Shown here one piece after another: positions 37,645-47,634 of a stretch of DNA of 58,049 bases; position 1 is the stretch's first letter; each line of letters starts with the position of its first letter. The position numbers and the translations under genes were made by a program. Source of the stretch: an uncultured Endozoicomonas sp. Its GTDB lineage: Bacteria > Pseudomonadota > Gammaproteobacteria > Pseudomonadales > Endozoicomonadaceae. The stretch covers positions 1 through 58,049 of the forward strand of contig NZ_CANMAO010000027.1 in assembly GCF_947495845.1 (NCBI RefSeq). Direction: 5' to 3'. The notes beneath the pieces are model-generated. The model saw only the letters and a list, made by a program, of their open reading frames with translations, was not told the origin of the DNA and did not search any database.

Positions 37645-39218
37645 GGAGAAACCTCCTCAGGCAGGGTGACTTCTAACGTTTCCCTGATAGTGCTGGCGGC
37701 ATTAGACATCAGCAGACCTAACTCCTGCTCATTGGTCTGACTGGGCATTACCTCACCGGATATACGACCATCAACCATCACAATAATCCGATCAGAGAGC
37801 GCAAGAATTTCTTCCAATTCAACGGACACCAGCAATACAGCAGCACCTTCATCCCGAGCTTTGATTAACTGTTGATGAATAAACTCAATAGCACCAATAT
37901 CCACGCCTCGGGTTGGCTGCCCAACAATCAAAATGTCAGGCTGACGCATCATCTCCCGGGCAATAATCAATTTTTGTTGATTGCCGCCAGAAAAGTTGGC
38001 GGTTTTTAATTCAGGAATGGCTGGCCGAACATCAAACGACGCCATCATCGTCTTGGTGTCCGCTACGATATTGTCTGTAGACAACAGGTGTTGTCCATAT
38101 TTGGCATCACCTTCATAACCAAGAATGGCGTTTTCACTGGCGGCAAAATTGGGCACCAGACCTTGCTTTAAACGATCTTCCGGCACATGTCCGACACCCA
38201 ACTGCCGGAACAAACGGGCATCTCTGCTCTCGTTTGCGACAAACCGCTGCTCACCTTTTGATGTGAGAATATGCAGCTCGCCCTGTTGAGCAGTGATCAC
38301 ACCACTGAGAATTTTTAACAGCTCCGACTGACCATTCCCGGCAACACCCGCGACACCGAGAATTTCTCCCGACCTTAGCTCAAGATTGATATTGTGCAGT
38401 CGTTCGATACCGCGGCTATCTGTGTAATGAACACCGGAGGCGGTTAATCGGGCTTCGCCAATCTGTGTTGAGGGCTTGTTTTCCATCAACCCAACCTTGC
38501 GCCCAACCATCAGGCTGGCTAATTCATCGGTTGATGTTGCCACTATACGTCGATGAGCGACCATTTCCCCTTGCCGCATCACGGAAACCTGATCACAGAT
38601 GTGCATGATTTCCCGGAGCTTATGAGTTATCAACAATACGGTTACGCCATTGCTGCGCAACTGATCAAGAATCTCAAATAAGCGATCCGCTTCCTGAGGT
38701 GTCAATACGCCCGTCGGCTCATCAAGAATCAGAATACGAGCACCGCGATACAGTGCCTTCAATATTTCAACACGCTGCTGCATGCCAACCGGTAATTCGC
38801 CAACGATGGCGTCTGGGTCGACCTCCATGCCATGGGCTTTACCAATACGTTGTAAAGCTTTACGACCATGATTTAACACTTTGCTCAGTAATGATTTTTC
38901 TTCCGCACCTAACAAGACATTTTCCAGAACTGAAAATGTCTCCACCAGCATAAAATGCTGATGCACCATGCCAATGCCAGCATCAATAGCCTGTTGGCTA
39001 CTTTGAATAGAGAGAGGCTTACCATTGATCGCTATCTCGCCGGAATCTGCTGTGTAGAAACCATAGAGAATGGACATAAGAGTGGATTTACCGGCGCCGT
39101 TTTCGCCGACAATTCCGTGAATAGTGCCGGGCATAACAGTTAAATCAATATCCCGGTTAGCCCATACCGGACCGAAGCGTTTATTGATTCGTTTAAGGGA
39201 GATGGCAGGTGTTGGCAT
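37641..39218 (-). CDS. Nucleoside-type ABC transporter ATPase, duplicated NBD
   Basis: 525 residues with two nucleotide-binding domains. NBD1: Walker A GENGAGKST (38-46), signature region LPVGMQQRVEILKAL, Walker B RILILDEPTGVL. NBD2: degenerate Walker A GVAGNGQSELL, signature FSGGNQQKLIIARE and ILIVGQPTRGVD. The degenerate second site is normal for the sugar/nucleoside subfamily. It is the second gene of the operon after the binding protein. Confidence 0.94.
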   Translation of the reverse strand: MPTPAISLKRINKRFGPVWANRDIDLTVMPGTIHGIVGENGAGKSTLMSILYGFYTADSGEIAINGKPLSIQSSQQAIDAGIGMVHQHFMLVETFSVLENVLLGAEEKSLLSKVLNHGRKALQRIGKAHGMEVDPDAIVGELPVGMQQRVEILKALYRGARILILDEPTGVLTPQEADRLFEILDQLRSNGVTVLLITHKLREIMHICDQVSVMRQGEMVAHRRIVATSTDELASLMVGRKVGLMENKPSTQIGEARLTASGVHYTDSRGIERLHNINLELRSGEILGVAGVAGNGQSELLKILSGVITAQQGELHILTSKGEQRFVANESRDARLFRQLGVGHVPEDRLKQGLVPNFAASENAILGYEGDAKYGQHLLSTDNIVADTKTMMASFDVRPAIPELKTANFSGGNQQKLIIAREMMRQPDILIVGQPTRGVDIGAIEFIHQQLIKARDEGAAVLLVSVELEEILALSDRIIVMVDGRISGEVMPSQTNEQELGLLMSNAASTIRETLEVTLPEEVSP

Positions 39219-39250
39219 AGAAGCACGCAGGTGTTTTATTATTTACAACA

Positions 39251-39283
39251 GCGCAGCGCGAGCTAAATAAGCCCGTGCTGCGC
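39251..39283 (-). other. Intercistronic stem-loop after the binding-protein gene
   Basis: GCGCAGC and GCTGCGC arms separated by 19 bases, with no T tract, in the 88-base gap between the BMP protein gene and the ATPase gene. Such hairpins commonly protect the upstream message, giving more binding protein than ATPase. Confidence 0.5.
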
Positions 39284-39306
39284 GAGTTATATTAACCGAC
39301 AATTAA

Positions 39307-40302
39307 TCAGTAAGTGCAGGACTGGGTGTCTTCCCAATTATGTACACTGATGTTGCCGTCAATAATTTCCTGTTTGAGGTTATTGATCTGAGCAACCACC
39401 GTTTCGTCCAACAGCGGCTGGTTGAACTCATCCAATGCCCAATCAACACCTTCTTCTTTCAGGCCGAGCACCTGCAGTCCAGAGGTGAAGTTATCATTGG
39501 CGACGTCTTCAAAAGCTTTGTACACGGCAACGTCTACACGTTTGACCATAGAAGTCAGCATGGTGCCCGGGTGCATATAGTTCTGATTGGAATCCACGCC
39601 GATAGCGAGTTTGCCGGAATCCACTGCAGCCTGATTGATACCAACACCGGTTCCACCAGCAGCGCCATAAACGACATCAGCCCCTTGATCGAACTGCGCA
39701 CGAGCCAACTCAGAACCTTTTGCTGGATCATTCCAGGCAGCAGGTGTTGTGCCCGTCATATTCTGAAGGACTTTAACGTCATTGTTCACATACTTCGCAC
39801 CCTGCTCATAGCCGCAGGCAAACTTACGAATCAGCGGGATGTCCATACCACCGATAAAGCTGACGGTATCGGTTTTACTTTTCAGGGCCGCCAGAGCACC
39901 CACCAGGAAAGAACCTTCCTGCTCTTTAAAGACGACGGAGCGTACATTAGGAAGATCAACCACCGCATCAATCAAGACAAACTTGGTGTCAGGGAATTTC
40001 TTGGCAACCCGCTCAACAATGGGCGCTTGCTGAAAACCAGCCACTACGATAGGAGAGTGACCACGCTGAGCCATACGCAACATAACCTGCTCACGCTGGG
40101 CTTCGTTCTTGATTTCAAAGTCTGCGTATTTTGTACCCGTATCTTTCAGGTACTGTTCGGCGCCGTTGTAGGAGGCTTGGTTGAAGGATTTATCAAACTT
40201 ACCTCCCATGTCGTATATTACAGAAGGTTTGAGGGCAGCTTGAGCCGTCATGATGGATAAGCCGGTCACCAAGCCGGCGAGGGCCATTATGCTTTTTTTC
40301 AT
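39307..40302 (-). CDS. BMP-family substrate-binding protein of the nucleoside-type ABC importer
   Basis: 331 residues from ATG 40302 (AGGAAAAG upstream); the frame extends to 40323 but without a ribosome site. Signal peptide MKKSIMALAGLVTGLSIMTAQA, then VIYDMGGKFDKSFNQASYNGAEQYL, the Med/BMP family opening. FIGGMDIPLIRKFACGYEQG and the C-terminal VDWALDEFNQPLL fit the family. Known BMP-family proteins bind purine nucleosides or autoinducer-2-like ligands; the ligand here is inferred. Not a lipoprotein: no lipobox cysteine is visible. Confidence 0.92.
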   Translation of the reverse strand: MKKSIMALAGLVTGLSIMTAQAALKPSVIYDMGGKFDKSFNQASYNGAEQYLKDTGTKYADFEIKNEAQREQVMLRMAQRGHSPIVVAGFQQAPIVERVAKKFPDTKFVLIDAVVDLPNVRSVVFKEQEGSFLVGALAALKSKTDTVSFIGGMDIPLIRKFACGYEQGAKYVNNDVKVLQNMTGTTPAAWNDPAKGSELARAQFDQGADVVYGAAGGTGVGINQAAVDSGKLAIGVDSNQNYMHPGTMLTSMVKRVDVAVYKAFEDVANDNFTSGLQVLGLKEEGVDWALDEFNQPLLDETVVAQINNLKQEIIDGNISVHNWEDTQSCTY

Positions 40303-40394
40303 GGCTATTCTTTTCCTGAGCATTTTATTTATTATGATTCGAAAACTGCATCAAGAGTCAGTTTTAAAGCATCCGGCTTGAGTAAGCAATGGTT

Positions 40395-40538
40395 TATACC
40401 CGTCGCCTTTCAAGTTGTTACTTTGTCTGCTGCGTTTATGCCCTCGGGTGCTCGCTCACCCCAATCACCTACTACTCGTAGGCTCATGGGGATTCACTCG
40501 GTTGCCGCCGCGTAGCAACTTGAAATCCTTTGGGTATA
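40395..40538. repeat. ERIC-like element, copy 2
   Basis: Opposite orientation to copy 1; starts TATACCCGTCGCC and ends TTTGGGTATA. The segment GTAGGCTCATGGGGATTCAC agrees with ERIC1R at 18 of 22 bases. Relative to copy 1 it carries an extra 16 bases (TTTATGCCCTCGGGTG), total 144 bp. It lies between the BMP transporter operon and the propeller gene. Beyond it an inverted repeat AAGAGCT/AGCTCTT (40552-40579) may end the propeller transcript. Confidence 0.8.
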
Positions 40539-40589
40539 CACTCGAGAAATCAAGAGCTATCTCAACAAAGACAGCTCTTTTGGGGAGGG

Positions 40590-42506
40590 TTAGCCTTTCA
40601 ACTGATCACAAAGGTTTTTTGTTTGATTCATAGCGAAGTGAACATTCTTTGTATCAATGCTATTGATGGGAAGCTTCAAAGCGTCTCTTTCTTTTTCATT
40701 CATGACACCTTCAATGAATGCATTTTCCAGAACAAGGCCGGCCTGACGCATCAGCACTTCTGCCTGAATCACATCCGCTTCACTGGACAGTGGGTGACTA
40801 TCTATATATTGCGATGCATTTTCCAAACGCACGCTGGCAGCACAAACCGCATCTCTCAACAGAACATCATTCTGAATGGGCTTATAGCGAGAAATACCGC
40901 CAGTCATCGGGTCGATCAGTGGACCAAACAGTGCGCTGCTCACTGCGCGGCGAATAGGTGAATGAGCAAGGTAGTAACCACCATCGGGGCCGACCGTTGT
41001 CGTTGATACTGATTCTTCAATACCGGGCGCATAAGAAATTACTTTTCCGGTTTCACGATCAAGTAACCCAACACCAATGGATATCGGCATTCTGAAGGCG
41101 CCTTTTTCAAAACCGCCTCCCAACACGACAGCTATACCGTTAGCAGTGACAGATGCAGTCAGCAGATTCATATTTTTATGCCCGGCCTTTTCCGGAAACA
41201 TGTCCAGATCCGCTGCCCAAACCAACTCACCAGAATCACCGTTGTCCTTTAGCTTGAACAGCGCTCCGGCAGTGATGGCGTACAACTCATTATTTTCACT
41301 GGCCACGGTGATGGACGCTAAAATCTGTTCACCGACCGATTGTTGCCAGAGTTTATTGAGTTCCATATCAAAGGCAATCACATTTCCATTGTCGTCTGAT
41401 ACATACACTCTCTTACCATCCGCACGAATAGCCGGTGTCGAGCCAGTGCCACCTTTGAAGAACGCACTTTTGGTTACTGATAGACGATATTTTCCAGAGC
41501 CATCTGGTTGCATATCGATGCCATACAGTGCTCCGTTTTCGGATGCACCATCAACGGTGCCATCTTTCTCGTCAGGCGCTGTGGCGGCAACCATCATGCG
41601 GCCAGATTCCGGATTGATGGAAAAATAGTTGGCTATTTTGACGTTACGACCACCCAGAATATCGAGCACACGGCTGAAACGACCACCAACCGCAGGGTCT
41701 TCACCAAATACTTCCTTGAGTTTTTCATCGGTGCGCTCAGTCAGCCACTCTCCCGGCCGTGTCGAATCATCACCTTTTGCGGGAGCGCCAGGAATAACAA
41801 ACGGCTCACTTAACATGGGAGCACCGGTTTTACGATCCAATACAAATACTTTGCCGTCTTCCACTATCCCAACAATAGTATCCGACTGTGGATGATAATT
41901 TGCCCCAAAGTTATGAGCTGAACGCTTATCGCCTGATTGTACAACCGGCTCCCTGATCCCGGTTTCTACGTCCCAGATAATCGTGCCATCGGGTTTAACC
42001 GCCAGTGCACGTTCATACAGCGTCAGATAAATAATCTGTTCTCCGGGGTTATCAGGGTCATCCAAAACCAGTGGTGTTCCACCACCGGCGGACATTGGTT
42101 TTCCCGGAATAGCCCAGCGTCGTTCTCCTGTGTCTTTATCCAGACTGACCAGCACCACAGATTCAGACGGGGCAATTGGGCTGAAATAGAGATGACCTTC
42201 ACGATCAATGGAGGGCCCTTCAGCAATAAACAGATGTTCTTCAGCCACCCAATCCAGCTCTACTTTCGGGGCGGTTGCTGTCAGCACTTCATCAGAGTTT
42301 CGAGTACTGCCATGCAACGAACGAAAAGTGTCGTTTATACCAAGAACCGGATGAACCGGCAGTGCATGACGTGGAGAGTCTGGCCGCCATTGGCTGACAT
42401 CGGCCACCTCATACTCTTTGGGCGTTTTAAGATGGCCGCTTAAATAAAAACCACCAGCACCCAGGACTGCAACCAGTGAACCGGTGAAAAACAGGGACTT
42501 TTTCAT
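40590..42506 (-). CDS. PQQ-like beta-propeller extracytoplasmic protein
   Basis: 638 residues. An N-terminal hydrophobic segment (about 4-26, FFTGSLVAVLGAGGFYLSGHL) probably anchors or exports it. Propeller blades recur from about 80 to 520, such as GHLYFSPIAPSESVVLVSLDKDTGERRW, GKRVYVSDDNGNVIAFDMELNKLW and a repeated RKTGAP/DRETGKV strand. No haem motif and no obvious metal or PQQ pocket, so enzymatic activity is not supported; a scaffold or binding role is as likely. It follows DUF1329 after 109 bases, which include a strong dyad. Name uncertain. Confidence 0.75.
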   Translation of the reverse strand: MKKSLFFTGSLVAVLGAGGFYLSGHLKTPKEYEVADVSQWRPDSPRHALPVHPVLGINDTFRSLHGSTRNSDEVLTATAPKVELDWVAEEHLFIAEGPSIDREGHLYFSPIAPSESVVLVSLDKDTGERRWAIPGKPMSAGGGTPLVLDDPDNPGEQIIYLTLYERALAVKPDGTIIWDVETGIREPVVQSGDKRSAHNFGANYHPQSDTIVGIVEDGKVFVLDRKTGAPMLSEPFVIPGAPAKGDDSTRPGEWLTERTDEKLKEVFGEDPAVGGRFSRVLDILGGRNVKIANYFSINPESGRMMVAATAPDEKDGTVDGASENGALYGIDMQPDGSGKYRLSVTKSAFFKGGTGSTPAIRADGKRVYVSDDNGNVIAFDMELNKLWQQSVGEQILASITVASENNELYAITAGALFKLKDNGDSGELVWAADLDMFPEKAGHKNMNLLTASVTANGIAVVLGGGFEKGAFRMPISIGVGLLDRETGKVISYAPGIEESVSTTTVGPDGGYYLAHSPIRRAVSSALFGPLIDPMTGGISRYKPIQNDVLLRDAVCAASVRLENASQYIDSHPLSSEADVIQAEVLMRQAGLVLENAFIEGVMNEKERDALKLPINSIDTKNVHFAMNQTKNLCDQLKG

Positions 42507-42530
42507 AAAGTGTTCTTTTTATTATGGTGT

Positions 42531-42552
42531 CTTTTATTGCAAACAATAAAAG
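42531..42552. promoter_or_regulatory. Perfect dyad upstream of the propeller gene
   Basis: CTTTTATTG and CAATAAAAG arms around CAAA, 25-46 bases upstream of the propeller ATG. The low GC content and lack of T tract argue against a terminator; an operator is more likely. The left part, TTTTATTGC-n2-ACAAT, recurs at 47635-47652 upstream of the sulfatase. Confidence 0.5.
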
Positions 42553-42615
42553 TACAAATTAGAGGTGCGCAGCACTCATGCTCCCACAGTGCTGCGCTCA
42601 GATAGTCAGTTAAGT

Positions 42616-44001
42616 TTATTTACCCCAGCGACGTATAGCAGCCGGTGTGTAATCAGACTTGCTGGCCATAACACCAAATTCAAGAGGCTCTTTAATGGCG
42701 TTGGCCAGGCCATTGGTCACATAGCGACCGGAATTCAGGTCATAGAAAACCTCATTCACCAGCCAGGGTACCTGCTTGGGGTTGTACTGAATGGCGTGCG
42801 CTTCCCCCATTCTCCACAGTTGATTTCGACTATCGTAATGATCGACGATGGACGCCTGCCAGGTATCTTCATCAACGTAGAAGGTTCGCTTGCTGTATAC
42901 ATGACGCTCGCCTTCTTTCAATGTTGCTTCCACTTCCCAAACTCTATGTAGTTCATAGCGAACCAGATCAGGGTTGATGTGTCCTGGGCGAATAATGTCG
43001 TCATTGGTGAGATTTTTGTCGTAGAGGGCATAGCTGTTATAAGGAATGTACAGCTCTTTTTTGCCGATCAACGTCCACTCATAACGATCTGGCGCACCAT
43101 TGAACATATCTGAGTTATCAGCTGTTTTCAGGTTATCCGTTCCGCTGGCTGGATTGTCGTAAGCGACATTCGGCGCCCGACGTACACGACGCTGACCAGG
43201 CAAATATTTCCACGCTCGCCGAGGTTCTTCTACCTGGTTAATAGGTTCATGCACCAGAGTGACTTCACCCGCCAGTCTCACAGGTGACAATACTTTGGAT
43301 TTATAGAAAAACAGCAGGTTCTTGTTGTCTCCAGCATCGGTAATGCTGGGTGCAAAGTGCCAAACCGTTTCTTTGGTTACTTCCTTGTATCGACCACTGG
43401 TTTCTGCAACCACTTGAGACAATGGCAAGGTGATGCTGTCACCGCGATAGCGCAGCATATGATTCCAGATCACTTCAATGCCCGTTGTCGGGGTTGGAAA
43501 AGGAACGCCATTGGCCAGTTGGTTTAATCCATTGCCATTATCGGTCAACTGGACTTTTTCTGGGTTGGTCTTTGTGGCTTGATAGTAAGCTTCTGGATAA
43601 CTGGCACTGCGCCGGGTTGGATAGACGTTCATTTTATAAGTGTCTGGATGACGCTCAAACATGGCAATCTGACCATCGGAGAGTCGGTCACGATACTTAT
43701 CAAGGTTTTTTGCTGTGATCGTGAATTGCACAGCATCATTTTTGAATGGATTATCCATTGAACCATCAGACTGCAGAACCCCTTGGTCCGGTAATAAGCC
43801 ACCGTTCCATTCAGGTATGGTACCGTCAGTATTGCCCGCTTTTTCTGCGCCCACCGGTGTCAGACTACTGCCCAATAATTCGGTATCAGCTTGCGCCTGC
43901 ATGGCCAGAGGTGTCATGGCCAACAATGCGCTGAAAGCCAGGCTTTTTGCTGCTGAGCGTTGAGATATTGTGTTTTCAGGTATCAGGTTTTTAGTTTTCA
44001 T
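42616..44001 (-). CDS. DUF1329 periplasmic lipid-binding-like protein
   Basis: 461 residues. Signal peptide (about 16-39, SAAKSLAFSALLAMTPLAMQAQA), then the family N-terminus LLGSSLTPVGAEKAGNTDGTIPEWNGG, and RRVRRAPNVAYDNPASGTDNLKTADNSDMFNG plus YELHRVWEVEATLKEGERHVYSKRTFYVDEDTW. The DUF1329 fold is related to LolB/LolA-type lipid carriers by what I recall. It is paired with DUF1302 (15-base gap, GGGGAA ribosome site), the usual arrangement. Confidence 0.92.
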   Translation of the reverse strand: MKTKNLIPENTISQRSAAKSLAFSALLAMTPLAMQAQADTELLGSSLTPVGAEKAGNTDGTIPEWNGGLLPDQGVLQSDGSMDNPFKNDAVQFTITAKNLDKYRDRLSDGQIAMFERHPDTYKMNVYPTRRSASYPEAYYQATKTNPEKVQLTDNGNGLNQLANGVPFPTPTTGIEVIWNHMLRYRGDSITLPLSQVVAETSGRYKEVTKETVWHFAPSITDAGDNKNLLFFYKSKVLSPVRLAGEVTLVHEPINQVEEPRRAWKYLPGQRRVRRAPNVAYDNPASGTDNLKTADNSDMFNGAPDRYEWTLIGKKELYIPYNSYALYDKNLTNDDIIRPGHINPDLVRYELHRVWEVEATLKEGERHVYSKRTFYVDEDTWQASIVDHYDSRNQLWRMGEAHAIQYNPKQVPWLVNEVFYDLNSGRYVTNGLANAIKEPLEFGVMASKSDYTPAAIRRWGK

Positions 44002-44016
44002 TATTATGTTCCCCGA

Positions 44017-45819
44017 TTAGAAGCTGGCGCTAACGCTGAAACTCACGAAGTCTCGATCATCCAGCGTGCTGTATTTGTTGTTACCGAAGAAACCGGTGTA
44101 GGCAATATTTGCCGTATAATTATTTTGGTAAGTCGCAGACAGGCCAAGGGTTGATGCCATTTGCCCTTCCATGAAGGAGCCGCCTGACTCATAGGAGTAA
44201 CCGTCAACGTCATGTCGGAATGACAGAGAAGGCTTCAGAAGCACTCCCGGAATGATACCGCTGTACGCCAGCGCCGCTCTCAAACGATAACCCCAGCTGT
44301 TCGCAGTGGTATAACCTTCATTCGTACAAAACTCGGTGGTTACGTTGGGCTTAGGGGCAGCGCAGGCACTTGAACCAGCCCCAGGGCCAAACATAGCACT
44401 TCGACCGTATCGATTGCCGTCATCCAGATCGGCAATATGCACATAGCCAATTTCACCGGCCAGAGAGAGTTCGGACGCGCCCAATACTTGTGGGAATGAA
44501 TTCAGTAACGAGATTTGGAGCTGTGTCACTGGTTTCGTCACGAAACCTTGAACAGATTCACCATCCCGCGATGCCGCTGCTTTACCTAGCAGATCATTAA
44601 TATTTATCTGCTGTGGCATATCCGGGCGATAACTGAGTTCACCACTGATAGACCAACCACTGTCGAGGCTTGTATTAAAGCTCAACCCGTACAGTTTGAT
44701 GTCTTCTGGGAAGGCCGCATTATAGGTAGCGCCTTCAACAAATCGAATGGTCGGTGAAGGTCCCCCAGGTGTGATATTGATAGGAAAATCAACATCGCCG
44801 GAAGGCACTCCGGAGATTCCACTCCAATCGGCATTAACAGCATTCACGAAAGGCAAACGACTGTGGTAGTTCATTGCGTATAAGCCAAACTCAGTGCCAT
44901 TTAGTGCTTCTGCATAATATTTGAAGGAAACACCCCACTGACCGCTGTCTCCAGGCAACTCATCAGCAGTACGATCAATCACTGATCTACCTAAAGCTTC
45001 TTCTTCAGCATTGCTCTTATTAGCCTGAGTATAAATCCCTTCACAGCCCGGCTGAATGGCATCCGTTGTGGCAAAGAATGTGCTACAACCATCCAGTACC
45101 GTGGGTCGCCAATTCATTTGATAGAACGCTTCCAACGTCACTTCAGGGGTCAGCCCCATGCTGGTATACAACGCTTCAACAGGTAGCAAACCTTCCTTGA
45201 GCTCAACACCGGGACGATTGAACGCCGCAGCATCCACAGGGTTGATCACATTAATACCACCCTGAAGAAACATCCCTTCGCCCCAACTGATGACTTGTTT
45301 ACCCAGTCGTACATCAACCGGCACTTCACCAACATCAAAGTAAGTCCAGCCGTATGCATCCAGCAATTCAACACCGCTAAAACCGGCAAGATCATCAAAG
45401 CCCGTATCGTCAAATTCGGTATAACGTCCGCTCTTGGTTTCCAGCCAGTGGTCATACCAATACTTCACACTGCCCTTGAATCCGTAATTCTTATAATCCA
45501 GAGCCAGTTCAGTCAGACCTTTATATTGGTTAGAGATCACATCACCTTTGCGGTAATTCAATCGCCCATTGTCAGCATTAACACCCGTGCCTTTTCCCGG
45601 CGTAATGTCGTCTAGCCCTTTACTTTCTCCGTAAGTGTAAAGATTCTTTTTCGGATCTTGAGTGCTGACACTGACACCAGCACTCAAAGTGGTGTTGATG
45701 GAGCCAGAGACTTCACCATCCATAAACTCAAAACTGGCTGCCGATGACTGGCTAGCAGCCGTCGCCAGCAAGATACCCAAGCACAGGGGCGATAGCGAAA
45801 GTGGTTTATTCACATCCAT
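44017..45819 (-). CDS. DUF1302 outer-membrane porin-like protein
   Basis: 600 residues. Signal peptide (about 8-28, LSPLCLGILLATAASQSSAAS), then a beta-barrel-like sequence of alternating polar and aromatic strands. Recognised from VDVRLGKQVISWGEGMFLQGGINVINPVDAAAFNRPGVELKEGLLPV and the C-terminal DRDFVSFSVSASF with terminal Phe. DUF1302 proteins are predicted outer-membrane channels partnered with DUF1329. Three cysteines near 265 and 275 and two near 490 suggest extracellular loop disulfides. Confidence 0.9.
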   Translation of the reverse strand: MDVNKPLSLSPLCLGILLATAASQSSAASFEFMDGEVSGSINTTLSAGVSVSTQDPKKNLYTYGESKGLDDITPGKGTGVNADNGRLNYRKGDVISNQYKGLTELALDYKNYGFKGSVKYWYDHWLETKSGRYTEFDDTGFDDLAGFSGVELLDAYGWTYFDVGEVPVDVRLGKQVISWGEGMFLQGGINVINPVDAAAFNRPGVELKEGLLPVEALYTSMGLTPEVTLEAFYQMNWRPTVLDGCSTFFATTDAIQPGCEGIYTQANKSNAEEEALGRSVIDRTADELPGDSGQWGVSFKYYAEALNGTEFGLYAMNYHSRLPFVNAVNADWSGISGVPSGDVDFPINITPGGPSPTIRFVEGATYNAAFPEDIKLYGLSFNTSLDSGWSISGELSYRPDMPQQININDLLGKAAASRDGESVQGFVTKPVTQLQISLLNSFPQVLGASELSLAGEIGYVHIADLDDGNRYGRSAMFGPGAGSSACAAPKPNVTTEFCTNEGYTTANSWGYRLRAALAYSGIIPGVLLKPSLSFRHDVDGYSYESGGSFMEGQMASTLGLSATYQNNYTANIAYTGFFGNNKYSTLDDRDFVSFSVSASF

Positions 45820-45853
45820 TCCTTTTTTTATTGTTGTAATTGCAATGTCGTGT

Positions 45854-47605
45854 TTATTTCACAGGATCAAACATAGAGAGAAAGCTAACCAGCGAAGGCA
45901 GCTCGATAATGCCGCCTTCTACCGACAGCTTGCCACTGGCCAGAGCCGCAGGAAAACTCCCACCGCCGGCAACCAGATCAATCCAGTCATCAGCGCTCAC
46001 AGACACCTGGATGTCGGCCTGTGCATGGTCACCTCGGATAAACTCAGCTACGCCATCTCTGACATGAAGGGAGTACTGCTCATTGATATCGTTGAAATTA
46101 AACGTCAGAACTTCATTAACACCTGAGCTTTTTTCAGGGTTTAAAGCGACAGTCATCGCCTGAATAAAGTTCTCGATAGGGAACGATTTCACCAGTTCCA
46201 GCATTTCTGGCGTAATTTCTTCTTCAGGGAAATCATGACCTTCCAACTGCAATGCCTGTGTCAGGTAATAGTTACGCCCATTGGGGTTCATGGAAGCATG
46301 GCCAAGGTTACGCATCGCTTCGGCCTTCAGGGCTATGCCTTTCGGATGTTCTGGCTGGACAAACAGCAGATAATTCACCAGCTCCAGTGCCCAGCGATTT
46401 TTATCATTTTCGATGGCTGTTTGAGCTTCGGTCAGGAGTTTCTCTTCCCCAAGCAGTGCGAGCATATTCTCGCCACGCTCTTTCTCGGTGGCTTTGGATA
46501 ACGTCGAAGCATCTCCGTCAAACCACCCCAGATAGCCATTGAAAATATTGCGTACAGACCATTCCACTGTACCGTAGAGTTCCAACAGGAAAGGATGATC
46601 CACTAACGAATCCGGCAGCTGAACGTATTCCACTAACTGATCTTCCGTCATGCCAAGGTTCATACCACGAATGCTTTGATCATGAACAAATTGGATGGCG
46701 TCACGATAGGCCGTCAGGGTTTCCTGCACTGCTTCACTGCCACTCAAAGGGCGGGTATGGCTTGGCACAAGATATTCAGGGTTCAACTCGCGCATTGTAT
46801 CCAGGCTGCGAGCCCAGCCGAGAACATCGCGATATAAGGTGCCACGTATGGTGTAAAGGTTTGGAAATGCGCGATAAATATTATCCCCGGGCATCAACAC
46901 ATCATGGTCTGGCAGATAAACAAATATCTGGTCGTTGGTTTCACCGGGCGCGTGGATCATCTGGATTTTCACACCGGCGATTTCAACGTCAAGCTCATCA
47001 GAAAATGTTTTATTTGGACGGATCAACGTCGGCGTACCGCCACCATGACCTGCATCCAATGCCGGACCAATCCCGGCATTAACAAGGCCGTTGTCGCCTT
47101 TTTCAAGCAAGTTGCCAAACATTCGACTGCTTCGCTCTGTAATCACTGGACGAAGCTGGTTCACTATACGATTGATGTATTGATTGGTGGTTTCATGGGC
47201 ATACACATCCACCTCACCAGAAGGGACAAAACCTTTCCCGCCCAGCACATGATCTGCATGATTGTGAGTGTAAATAAGAGCCTTGACCGGCTTATCGGTG
47301 ATCTTGCGAAATTCTTTCATAACCGCTTCGGCGGCTTCTTTACTCTCCATCACGTCAACAATGATGATGCCGTCATCGCCTTCTATCATGATGGAGTTAG
47401 CAAGCCCGAAACCCACAGCGGAGTAAACACCGTCGGTTACTTCATAAACCTTACGGTCAAATTCGTAGGTATGTGCTTTGAGGACAGGGTGAGCAAGGCT
47501 TTCTGTAGCATGGGCGGCAGCTGTTGTTGATGCTTCCTGTTGGTTACAGCCAACAAGCAGGGCTGAGATGGAAAGAAACAGAGCAGTCTTTTTTATAGTT
47601 CTCAT
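45854..47605 (-). CDS. Lipoprotein alkyl/aryl-sulfatase of the SdsA1 (class III) type
   Basis: 583 residues from ATG 47605 with AAGGGTCC upstream. Lipoprotein signal MRTIKKTALFLSISALLVGC (lipobox LVGC, C20). Metallo-beta-lactamase domain with zinc motif T113-H-N-H-A-D-H119, PGETNDQIFVYLPD and PSHTRPLSG, followed by an alkylsulfatase dimerisation domain (about 320-455, LYGTVEWSVRNIFNGYLGWFDGDA) and a C-terminal SCP2-like domain (about 470-583) that binds aliphatic chains. SdsA1 releases sulfate from medium alkyl sulfates such as dodecyl sulfate. The lipid anchor places it in the periplasm. DUF1302 follows after 34 bases. Exact substrate is inferred. Confidence 0.92.
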   Translation of the reverse strand: MRTIKKTALFLSISALLVGCNQQEASTTAAAHATESLAHPVLKAHTYEFDRKVYEVTDGVYSAVGFGLANSIMIEGDDGIIIVDVMESKEAAEAVMKEFRKITDKPVKALIYTHNHADHVLGGKGFVPSGEVDVYAHETTNQYINRIVNQLRPVITERSSRMFGNLLEKGDNGLVNAGIGPALDAGHGGGTPTLIRPNKTFSDELDVEIAGVKIQMIHAPGETNDQIFVYLPDHDVLMPGDNIYRAFPNLYTIRGTLYRDVLGWARSLDTMRELNPEYLVPSHTRPLSGSEAVQETLTAYRDAIQFVHDQSIRGMNLGMTEDQLVEYVQLPDSLVDHPFLLELYGTVEWSVRNIFNGYLGWFDGDASTLSKATEKERGENMLALLGEEKLLTEAQTAIENDKNRWALELVNYLLFVQPEHPKGIALKAEAMRNLGHASMNPNGRNYYLTQALQLEGHDFPEEEITPEMLELVKSFPIENFIQAMTVALNPEKSSGVNEVLTFNFNDINEQYSLHVRDGVAEFIRGDHAQADIQVSVSADDWIDLVAGGGSFPAALASGKLSVEGGIIELPSLVSFLSMFDPVK

Positions 47606-47634
47606 AGGACCCTTGATACAGCAGGTATTGTTGT

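Noticed and set aside
39340-40260. 306-codon plus-strand frame
   Set aside because: Lies wholly antisense to the BMP binding-protein gene, which has a signal peptide, ribosome site and family motifs.
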